Under the pieces are notes generated by a model. It was not told the origin of the DNA and did no database searches. It saw nothing but the letters and a program-made list of their open reading frames with translations. Position numbers and translations under genes: made by a program. From assembly GCF_035605935.1 (NCBI RefSeq), contig NZ_DATNGK010000135.1, forward strand, positions 1-64,000: a stretch of DNA of 64,000 bases, written 5' to 3'. Position 1 is the stretch's first letter, and each line of letters opens with the position of its first letter. The DNA comes from Actinocrinis sp035605935 (lineage in GTDB: Bacteria; Actinomycetota; Actinomycetes; Streptomycetales; Catenulisporaceae). Below, one piece after another: positions 32,163-39,353 of this stretch.

Positions 32163-35100
32163 TCAGACGCCGCGCACCGCCAAACGCCGCGCCTCGGGCG
32201 AGCCGAGTTCGACGAACAACGCATGCGCTTCTCGCCAATGCGGCAACGCGGCCTGCTCGCCTTCCTCCTGCCGAAGGACATCGCCGAGCACCCGCAGCGC
32301 TTTCGCCTGCTCGAGCCGGCAACCGACCTCGGCGCTGAGGGCCGTCGAACGCTCAGCGTGCTGCCGCGCGCGATCCAGGTTGCCCAGCGCCAGATGCGTC
32401 TCCGCGAGCTCGTTCAGTGCCCGCGTCTCGTACACCCGGCAGCCGCGCTCATGACTCAGCGCGAGCGCCTGCTGCGCCTCGTGCAGTGACTCCTCCAGCG
32501 CACCGAGCGCTCGGCGAACCGAGGCGCCGCTGTAGAGCGCCAACAGTTCGTGGTCCGAGTCGCCGAAGCTCAGGGCCTTGCGAAGCACCTCGTCGTAGTA
32601 CTCGAGCGCTCGCGGGAAGTCGCGCTCGCCCTCGTGAATCAGACCCCACGCATAGTCGGTCTGCGTCATCGCCCGTGGCGTTCCCGCTTGCTCACCAAGC
32701 GATTCCGCGCGCGTCGCGTGATAGCGGGCCTGCGCGAAGTCACCCAGGATGCAGTGCACGGCGACCAGATCGCAGTGCGCGAGCCTGGCGCTGCGGGTCT
32801 CGCCGTTGGCCTCGGCAAGGTCGAGCGCGCCATCCAGCAGCCGGCGTGCTTCGGCGAAGTCACCCGCCAGCGAGTGCGCGAACCCGAGGACGCACAGCTT
32901 CTGGGCCCGGATGCGCGCGGAATCGCTGTCCGGTTCGGCCGGCTCGGACTGGTACTGCGAGAGCAGCTCGATCGCGACGCTCAGCGGACCGGTCTCGCAG
33001 TGCACCAGGCCGAGATTGCCCAGCGCGCGGCTCGCCCCGGACTTCGAGCCGCTGCGGCGGTACCACTCCAGGCTGCGGGTGAAGCAGGCCTTCGCCGATT
33101 CGACCTCACCGGCGTCGAAGTAGTTCAGGCCAAGCCGCATGGTGGCGGTGGCGGCTCCGGAGAGCCAGCCGGCCTCGTTCGCGGCCTCGGCTGCCCGCAC
33201 GAAGTAGTCCCTGGCCACGGGAAGATCGCTGCGCAGCTGCGCCGTGTCACCGAGCATGGTGCCCAGCGCCGCGACGCCGAGCGGATCCGACTCACCCGCC
33301 AAGGCGCGCTGCGCCGAGGCCACCACCGCGAACCAGTCCGTGTGCAGTTCCGCGCCGTAGAAATGCGCCCGTAGCTCGAAGGCCATCCGCCAGGCGCTGG
33401 AGCGCGGACCGCAATCGGCCGCGTGCGCGATGACGGCGAGCAGGTTGCGGTGCTCCGTGCGCAACCAGGCCAGCGCGTCGGCGACCTCGTCGAACCGGAA
33501 CTCGAAGCCGCTCCCGAGCGCCGCGCTCGGCTGGCGCTCGAGCTTGCTGTCCGGTTGGTCGATCGGCGGGAGCCGGTCCCGGTCCGGATAGACCAGGTCA
33601 ACGGCGGCGTCGACTCCGGCTTCGAACCAGGTGGCCAGCCGGCGCGCGGCGGCCTCCCGCTCTTCCGGTGCGTCCTCAGCGCCGGCCCGCTCGACCGCGT
33701 AATCGCGCAGTAGGTCGTGGCAGTCGTAGCGGCCCGGCAGATGTGCGCTCAGGAGGTGCGCGGCGGCGAGCCTGTCCAGGACTCGCTCGGCCTCCTCGGG
33801 AGTACAACCGAGCAGCGCCGCGGCGGAACCGGTGGTCAGGTCGACTTCCGCAATCGCGCCGATCATCCGCAACAGCCGCCGGGCCTCCGGATCCAGCCGG
33901 ACATAGGAGAGGTCGAACACGGCGCGCACCTGGCTGGACTCATCGCCGCCGAGCACGAGCGCGTCCAGCCGGGCCGCGGTGAGCTGCCCGACCAGTTCGG
34001 CGATCGACCGGTCGGGCTGAACCACCAACTGGGCCGCGGCGATGCGTAACGCGAGCGGAAGACCGGCGCAGGCGCGGGCCAGTTCGAGGACCGCCTCTGG
34101 CTCGGCCGCGGCGCGGGTCTCGCCGAGGATGCGCACGAGCAGGTCGACGGACTCACGCTCGGTCAGCACGTCCAAGCTGATCGGTTGCGCGCCATCCAGC
34201 GCGACGAGACCGTCCAGGCGGTCGCGGCTGGTGACCAGCACCCGGCAGGTCTCCGCGCCGGGCAATAGCGGGCGTACCTGCGCAGCGTCAGCGGCATTGT
34301 CGAGAAGGACGAGCACCCGGCGATTCGCCAGCAACGAGCGAAACAGCGCACTGGCTTCCGCAGGATCCACGGGCACGCTGCCGCCGGTGACGCCGAGGGC
34401 GCGCAGGAACCGGCCGAGCACATCGATCGGCCGCTCCGGATTAGCCGTGGAAAAGCCGTGCAGGTTCGCGTATAGCTGGCCATCGGGAAAAAGCGGAGCG
34501 ACGCGGTGCGCCCAGTGGACGGCCAGCGCGGTCTTGCCGATACCGCCGGCACCAGTGAGCGTGGCGATGCGGTAACGATGGCCCGGAGAGTCAGCGTCGC
34601 GCGTTAACGCATCGAGGCGCGCAAGAACCGCGGTGCGTCCGGTGAACGCGTACGTGTCGGCCGGGAGCTGAGCCGGTGTCAGCACATCGCGGCTCGCAAC
34701 CGCCGCCTCGGACTGTTCGAATTCCTCGTCGAAGGACTGCTCCGCCACCTCCTGCCGCAATACTCGGGTGAGCGCCTGGCTCAGCGCCCGGCCGGGGTCG
34801 GCGCCCATCTCGTCGCGCAACCGAAGGCGAAGCCGCTCGTAGGCGTCGAGGGCGTCCGCCTGCCTGCCGGTAGCGGCAAGGGCTTCGATCCAGGCGCCGA
34901 TAACGCGTTCATCGAGTGGGTGGCTCTCGACGAGCGGGCTGAGTGCGTGCACCGCCTGCTCCGGTTGTCCGATCGCCAACAGGGCGCGTGCGTAGTCGAC
35001 GACGACGGTTACGCGCCGCAGTTCCAGCCGCATCACCGCGGCCTGATCCGCGCTTCCGTCCGGCACGTCCGCGAGGGCCGGTCCTCGCCACAGGGCGAGC

Positions 35101-35603
35101 GCGGCGCCGAGCGCCTCGGCCTTTGCGGCAGGTTCCAGCGACTCGGCGGCCTCGACGAGCCGTAGGAATCGGTCGGCGTCTACCTCACCGGTGGAGAGAT
35201 CGAGGGCGTAACCCGTCGTCGTGCGGGTTACCGACACGTGACTGTGCGCGAAGGTACGCAGCCATTGACGCAGGCGGTGGATGCTCACGGTGAGCGTGGA
35301 GTCCATGGAGCGCGCGTCTCGCGAGCCCCAGACCGTCTCGAAAAGCTCCCCGCCGGAGAGCCCGCCCGGCCCGGCCAGCGCTAGCGCGGCGAGAACCGCG
35401 CGCAGAATGTTGGAGGAAGGCGTGCGAAATGGATGACCGACGCCGACCGGACCAAGTACGAGCACGTCCATGGCGGCGTGCGCCTCGGTCGCCGTCGCGT
35501 TCTGCTCGGTTCCGGTGAGTGCGCCGGTCTTGCTTGCCTTGTCGATGTCGGTTGCGGTGGTTGCCTTGTCGTCGTCGCTGGATACCCCGTCTACAGCGGC
35601 CAT
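32163..35603 (-). CDS. AfsR-like SARP regulator with NB-ARC and TPR domains
   Basis: Large 1146-aa regulator. After an unusual leader (1-44) come the SARP winged helix (about 45-135, starting MDVLVLGPVGVG), the bacterial transcriptional activation domain (about 140-290), and an NB-ARC ATPase (about 320-600) with Walker A TGAGGIGKTALA, kinase-2 RVLVLLDNA and VLVTSRDRL. Then come TPR-like helices (about 750-1130). AfsR proteins activate secondary metabolism or development on signals acting through the ATPase. No ribosome site precedes ATG 35603, but TAACAT lies 6 nt upstream, allowing a leaderless start; ATG 35471 is the alternative. The upstream region has SARP-style repeats (35688-35706) and an inverted repeat (35624-35664). 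Confidence 0.93.
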   Translation of the reverse strand: MAAVDGVSSDDDKATTATDIDKASKTGALTGTEQNATATEAHAAMDVLVLGPVGVGHPFRTPSSNILRAVLAALALAGPGGLSGGELFETVWGSRDARSMDSTLTVSIHRLRQWLRTFAHSHVSVTRTTTGYALDLSTGEVDADRFLRLVEAAESLEPAAKAEALGAALALWRGPALADVPDGSADQAAVMRLELRRVTVVVDYARALLAIGQPEQAVHALSPLVESHPLDERVIGAWIEALAATGRQADALDAYERLRLRLRDEMGADPGRALSQALTRVLRQEVAEQSFDEEFEQSEAAVASRDVLTPAQLPADTYAFTGRTAVLARLDALTRDADSPGHRYRIATLTGAGGIGKTALAVHWAHRVAPLFPDGQLYANLHGFSTANPERPIDVLGRFLRALGVTGGSVPVDPAEASALFRSLLANRRVLVLLDNAADAAQVRPLLPGAETCRVLVTSRDRLDGLVALDGAQPISLDVLTERESVDLLVRILGETRAAAEPEAVLELARACAGLPLALRIAAAQLVVQPDRSIAELVGQLTAARLDALVLGGDESSQVRAVFDLSYVRLDPEARRLLRMIGAIAEVDLTTGSAAALLGCTPEEAERVLDRLAAAHLLSAHLPGRYDCHDLLRDYAVERAGAEDAPEEREAAARRLATWFEAGVDAAVDLVYPDRDRLPPIDQPDSKLERQPSAALGSGFEFRFDEVADALAWLRTEHRNLLAVIAHAADCGPRSSAWRMAFELRAHFYGAELHTDWFAVVASAQRALAGESDPLGVAALGTMLGDTAQLRSDLPVARDYFVRAAEAANEAGWLSGAATATMRLGLNYFDAGEVESAKACFTRSLEWYRRSGSKSGASRALGNLGLVHCETGPLSVAIELLSQYQSEPAEPDSDSARIRAQKLCVLGFAHSLAGDFAEARRLLDGALDLAEANGETRSARLAHCDLVAVHCILGDFAQARYHATRAESLGEQAGTPRAMTQTDYAWGLIHEGERDFPRALEYYDEVLRKALSFGDSDHELLALYSGASVRRALGALEESLHEAQQALALSHERGCRVYETRALNELAETHLALGNLDRARQHAERSTALSAEVGCRLEQAKALRVLGDVLRQEEGEQAALPHWREAHALFVELGSPEARRLAVRGV

Positions 35604-35623
35604 GCAGGAATGTTACGCCGACC

Positions 35624-35664
35624 GCGTCGGTGTGGCATGCCCCGTGCTCACGCCACACCGACGC
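35624..35664. promoter_or_regulatory. 13-bp-arm inverted repeat upstream of AfsR-like gene
   Basis: GCGTCGGTGTGGC (35624-35636) and GCCACACCGACGC (35652-35664) are exact reverse complements, 15 bp apart. They begin 21 bp before the regulator start and overlap the -35/spacer region of a putative leaderless promoter with -10 TAACAT. An operator or attenuator-like RNA hairpin is possible. Confidence 0.6.
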
Positions 35665-35673
35665 CCCGGACAC

Positions 35674-35739
35674 AGTCTGCTAGGGGCCGCCTACATCTCG
35701 CCTACACGTTGTCCAGCAGCCAGATCTGCGAGGTAGGCG
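35674..35739 (-). promoter_or_regulatory. SARP-type direct repeats with -10 element
   Basis: On the minus strand TGTAGGCG occurs twice with an 11-bp period (plus positions 35699-35706 and 35688-35695). The second copy is followed after 8 nt by CAGACT (35679-35674), a possible -10 box. A further inverted near-copy lies at 35732-35739. Heptamer repeats of 11 bp period ending 8 bp before the -10 are the known SARP-binding layout. Confidence 0.55.
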
Positions 35740-35798
35740 CGCCGCGCCGTTCTTCGACGCCGCATTCGTGTGGTGTTTTGGGCTGCTTTCGACGTGGC

Positions 35799-36143
35799 CT
35801 ACGGCGCTACGAACTGCATCGCCTCTGCGGCGAGCGGCAGCCAACCCAGCTTCGAGGCCGGATCGAGCACCAGCCACTGCGTCATCGGGCGGCCGCCGCG
35901 GGGGTCGAAACGGATGCCTTCGCCCGCGTCGACCAGTTCGTCCACCCGGCGCCGCGGCAGTTTCACCACCAGGCTGTCGCGCACCAGCATCGCGAAGATC
36001 TTGCCGCCGACCTTCAGCGCGTTCGAGCCGAAGCGGTTCGCGGCGCCCGGCTCGTCCTTGCCGTAGCTGACGCCGGGCCGGTCGATCAGCTCGCCGACCA
36101 ACCTGTCGAACCGCTCCGGCGGTGATAGTCCCCGGCCGGTCAC
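35799..36143 (-). CDS. TfoX/Sxy N-terminal-domain protein
   Basis: A 114-aa protein resembling the TfoX/Sxy N-terminal domain: ALKVGGKIFAMLVRDSLVVKLP followed by VDELVDAGEGIRFDP, and a C-terminal WLPLAAEAMQFV. In Proteobacteria TfoX controls competence, but short stand-alone versions in actinobacteria have no established role. Its start overlaps the stop of the YihY gene (ATGA), so the two are co-translated. A stretch of 195 bp then leads to the AfsR-like gene. Confidence 0.72.
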   Translation of the reverse strand: MTGRGLSPPERFDRLVGELIDRPGVSYGKDEPGAANRFGSNALKVGGKIFAMLVRDSLVVKLPRRRVDELVDAGEGIRFDPRGGRPMTQWLVLDPASKLGWLPLAAEAMQFVAP

Positions 36144-37450
36144 GTGTGTTCGCCTCCGAACGCCTCATAGATGACCCGGCCGAGCAGGGCGGCGCCGAAT
36201 ATGACGTAGCCGATGCCGATCAGCCAGGAGACCACGATGAGGACCGCGCCGATCGCTCCATAGGTGATAGCGCTCGACACGATCAGCGGGCTGAAGATCA
36301 CCGCGGAGAAGATGCGCAGCCCGACCAGGCCGGCCACGGTGAGCACCGCGCCCGGCAGCAGGGCCCGCCACGGCACCCGGCTCTCCAGCAGGAAGTGCTG
36401 GGTCCACCAGAAGAAGGCGAGCGCTCCGCCGGCCGTGGCGCACCATCGCAGTGTCGTGATGAACCAGCCGTCGTGCAGCAACGCGAGCAGGTCCGCGCCC
36501 ACGATCAGCAGCCCGATCAGCACGGCCAGCCAGATCGCCTGCCGCCACACGGACAGCAGCCGCGCGGCCGGCAGTTCCCAGACCCGCGCCATCCCGGTCT
36601 GCACCACGGAGACGAAGGAGAGGCCGAAGACCGCCAGTACGGCGGCGCTGAGCGCGGTGGTGGTGGACAGCACGCGCGCGGCCGGACCGAACAGGCCGTT
36701 GACCGCGCTGGCCGCCCGGCCGGAAAGGCCGAGCCCGGCGATCGCCCAGGCCGGGAAGCTGCGGCCGTTGAGCGGCGCCGCGGCGGCCACGACGATCAGC
36801 AGCGGCACGAGGGTCACGAAGCCCAGGGCCGCGAATCCGAAGGCCCGGTGCATCAATTCGATCTCGACGCCGCGCCGGTAAGTCTGGGCAACCAGCTCGC
36901 GCGCGATGCGCAAGACGCCGCGCAGGCCGTGCGGGCGGCCGCCGAGTTGGATTTCGAGCAGTTCGGCCGCGCCGGGCGCGAGAACCTCGGAGCCCGCGCT
37001 CTTCGTCGCCTCGGCCGCGATGATCGACTCGGCGATGATCACCGGCGCCGGCTCGGTATCGGCGTCGCCGTGGACTTCCGCGTCGGCTTCGGGAGCAGCC
37101 TTGGCCGCGGACTTCGCGCCCGGGACCGTGGCCTTCACGCCAGAGCCGGCGGATTTCACCGCGGAGCCGGCGGACCTGGGCTCGATCCCGGTGATCTCGT
37201 CGGTCTGCTGAAGCTGATGCGGATGACGCGAATGCGGCCGGTACTTCGCCGGGGCGCCCTCACCGCGCGCGACGCCGTTCGAGCCCTGGTCCTGGGGGTT
37301 CGCACCCTGGAGGGCGGTGCCCTCGAAGACCGGGCGCTGCGGCGCCGCGTCCCGCGGGAACGGGCTGTTCGCGTCGATCGTGTTCACCTCGTCGCCGATG
37401 CCTGGACCTGGCAGGACTACGCGGCCGTTCGGGGCATCGAGCTTGGGCAC
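36140..37450 (-). CDS. YihY/BrkB-family membrane protein with long N-terminal extension
   Basis: The C-terminal 270 residues form the YihY (formerly RNase BN) membrane domain with about six helices; the family-typical FGFAALGFVTLVPLLIVVAA, RVWELPAARLLSVWRQA and YGAIGAVLIVVSWL are visible. The function of the family is unsettled. The first 160 or so residues are hydrophilic and include an Ala/Ser/Gly/Lys low-complexity piece (SAGSAVKSAGSGVKA). GTG 37450 is chosen as start, with TTGTTAGCCT just upstream suggesting a leaderless transcript; the open frame extends to 37663 but that part is not protein-like. Coupled to the TfoX-like gene. Confidence 0.8.
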   Translation of the reverse strand: MPKLDAPNGRVVLPGPGIGDEVNTIDANSPFPRDAAPQRPVFEGTALQGANPQDQGSNGVARGEGAPAKYRPHSRHPHQLQQTDEITGIEPRSAGSAVKSAGSGVKATVPGAKSAAKAAPEADAEVHGDADTEPAPVIIAESIIAAEATKSAGSEVLAPGAAELLEIQLGGRPHGLRGVLRIARELVAQTYRRGVEIELMHRAFGFAALGFVTLVPLLIVVAAAAPLNGRSFPAWAIAGLGLSGRAASAVNGLFGPAARVLSTTTALSAAVLAVFGLSFVSVVQTGMARVWELPAARLLSVWRQAIWLAVLIGLLIVGADLLALLHDGWFITTLRWCATAGGALAFFWWTQHFLLESRVPWRALLPGAVLTVAGLVGLRIFSAVIFSPLIVSSAITYGAIGAVLIVVSWLIGIGYVIFGAALLGRVIYEAFGGEHT

Positions 37451-37675
37451 GCACGCCAGGCTAACAAGGTCGCCGACCTGGCGTGGACCGATCGGCCTGA
37501 GCTTTTCCGTACTTATTGCCAGAATCTCAGTCTCTTCTCGGCTCGGCCATGCGGGGCGGCCGGTTTCCTCGTTGCCCGCAAAGGCGGTTATTACGCACCG
37601 TACCCTGCCGCAATAGCACTGTGACCCGGCTCGCGAAAGCGAGCCGGGCCACGCCGTAGCCACTTGCGCCGCCGG

Positions 37676-38431
37676 TTAGCCGAACACTGCGGCGAGCCAG
37701 TTCTGCCAAGCCTCCTGGGCTTCGTTCACATCCGGCGCGGGCTGGCCCGGCGCACCGTAGATGTGATGGCCGAGCACGACCGCTCCGTTGTAGCCGTAGA
37801 TGAACCGGTAGAGCGCGTCGGCGGAGCGCACCCCGAAGAAGTCCTCGCTGACGTAGTCCACGACTGCGTCGATCGGTGCCAACCCGGCCGGCGTCAGGCG
37901 TACTTCGTCGCCTACCGCGCCCGAGGCGGAGGTTCCCAAGGCGCTGTGCAGCAACTCCCACGTGCGCTGCCGGTCGGGCGTCTCGCCGACATAGGCGCCG
38001 ATCGGCGCGGAGTACCGGCCGGAGAAGTACTTGACGTATTCCGCGAGCTTCTGGAGGTACATCGGGTCCCCCTTGCGCAGCCCGTTGTACTCGGCTTCCC
38101 AATCCTCACCGAGGAAGCCGCTGTGCACGAACCGCAGCACGGCGCTGGCGCCGTCGCGCGCCTCGATCAGGAACTCGAAGGCGTGGAAGGAGCCGTCGGG
38201 CCCGGGGTCGGTGCGGAAGGCGAAATGCTTGAGCGGATCGCAGACGGTGACCGTGGATTCGCTGACGAACCCGCCCATCTCCATGCTGCCGCGCCCGCCC
38301 ACGCGCGCATCGATCTGGTTGCGACCCATCAGCCAGGAGTCGATGCCGGGACCGGTGGCGATGGCGTCCCAGATCTGCTCGGGTGTGCCCTCGACCTCGA
38401 TCTGCTCGCTGATCTCGAATTCGTGCGTCAT
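37676..38431 (-). CDS. SRPBCC-domain protein (AHSA1/START-like)
   Basis: A 251-aa protein whose first 145 residues match the AHSA1/SRPBCC hydrophobic-ligand fold (IEVEGTPEQIWDAIATGPGI, then FRTDPGPDGSFHAFEFLIE). The C-terminal 100 residues contain a second START-like segment. Such proteins follow ArsR-type regulators in many actinomycetes. ATG 38431 is preceded by GAGGGA; it lies 11 bp after the ArsR-like gene, so both form an operon. The ligand is unknown. Confidence 0.88.
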   Translation of the reverse strand: MTHEFEISEQIEVEGTPEQIWDAIATGPGIDSWLMGRNQIDARVGGRGSMEMGGFVSESTVTVCDPLKHFAFRTDPGPDGSFHAFEFLIEARDGASAVLRFVHSGFLGEDWEAEYNGLRKGDPMYLQKLAEYVKYFSGRYSAPIGAYVGETPDRQRTWELLHSALGTSASGAVGDEVRLTPAGLAPIDAVVDYVSEDFFGVRSADALYRFIYGYNGAVVLGHHIYGAPGQPAPDVNEAQEAWQNWLAAVFG

Positions 38432-38442
38432 CTCAGGATCCC

Positions 38443-39105
38443 TCAGTCCGTCTCTTGCGTGGATTGCGTTGATTGCCCAGATTCGTCTTCGTCTGTTGTA
38501 TCGGCCGCGCCGGTCTGCGGCTCGCCGGGACGGACCACCGGGTGCACCGCCACCACCAGCCGATGCGGCCGGCCACGCGGCGCGGTCTCGTCGTGGTACT
38601 TGCTGACCAGGGCCGCGACGGCGGAGGCGAGTTCCTGCGCGAAAGCGGACCGATCGGCGGCGGAGGCGAAGCGCACCTCGCCGTCGAGCGCGAAGGTGGC
38701 CAGCCGCTTGTGCTCTTTGGCCGAGCCGACCAGCAGTTCCCCGACGTCGCGCACCAGCTTGGCCGCGAGGGCGAGCAGCCAGTGCGCGGAGAGCCGGTCG
38801 GGCGAGCGGCCGGGGTCGGGCTGCACCGCGGCGAGCGCCACCGGCGAGATCACGTAGGCGGCCGCGGTGGCCCGCAGGACACGCTCGGTGACGTTGCCCT
38901 TGCGCCGCTCCTCGACCAACTCGACGAGGCCGTGCCGCTCCAGTTCGCGCAGGTGGTAGTTCACCTTCTGCCGCGGCAGGCCGACCCGGGCGGCCAGCGA
39001 GGTGGCCGAACCGGGCTCGGCCAGTGCGGCCAGCAGCTTCGCGCGCATCGGATCCAGGGAGGCCTCCGCGGCCGCCGGATCCTCGATCACCGTCACCTCG
39101 AACAT
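38443..39105 (-). CDS. ArsR-family helix-turn-helix regulator
   Basis: A 220-aa regulator with an ArsR-like winged helix at about residues 15-75 (MRAKLLAALAEPGSATSLAARVG, recognition helix LPRQKVNYHLRELERHGLV). The C-terminal half (about 90-200) is a helical domain seen in longer ArsR/HTH_20 proteins; the tail is rich in Asp, Glu, Ser and Thr. It has no metal-binding cysteines in the helices, so an organic ligand or protein partner is likely. The SRPBCC gene follows at 11 bp. Confidence 0.88.
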   Translation of the reverse strand: MFEVTVIEDPAAAEASLDPMRAKLLAALAEPGSATSLAARVGLPRQKVNYHLRELERHGLVELVEERRKGNVTERVLRATAAAYVISPVALAAVQPDPGRSPDRLSAHWLLALAAKLVRDVGELLVGSAKEHKRLATFALDGEVRFASAADRSAFAQELASAVAALVSKYHDETAPRGRPHRLVVAVHPVVRPGEPQTGAADTTDEDESGQSTQSTQETD

Positions 39106-39245
39106 GACCCCACCGTCCCACCGACGGCAGTTCTTGTCAAGACAACTTTTTTTGTCGGTGAGCGTGGTTGGGCCCGGCAGGTATCGAAAGCCTGCGCGCT
39201 CACGGTCGGGCCGCCACGATCGTGGAAGAGCCCGAGACAGCAGTC

Positions 39246-39274
39246 GGCCCGGACCTCCCCTCGAGGTCCGGGCC
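39246..39274. terminator. Strong hairpin downstream of acylase gene
   Basis: GGCCCGGACCTC (39246-39257) and GAGGTCCGGGCC (39263-39274) pair perfectly around a 5-nt loop, 80 bp beyond the acylase stop in the direction of its transcription and ahead of the ArsR gene. It is the probable terminator of the acylase transcript, with a non-canonical tail. Confidence 0.7.
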
Positions 39275-39353
39275 GGCTGCTCGGTGTGAACTTATTATAT
39301 CAGGATACTGCTTCTATTGGTACACCGTATCCATTGCCGCGGGCAATTCGATA

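Noticed and set aside
36122..37624. 500-codon plus-strand open frame
   Set aside because: It is antisense to the YihY gene, with Asp/Arg/Gly-rich shadow composition.
38432..39121. N-terminal extension of the SRPBCC frame
   Set aside because: It covers the ArsR gene in another frame; ATG 38431 with GAGGGA is the natural start.
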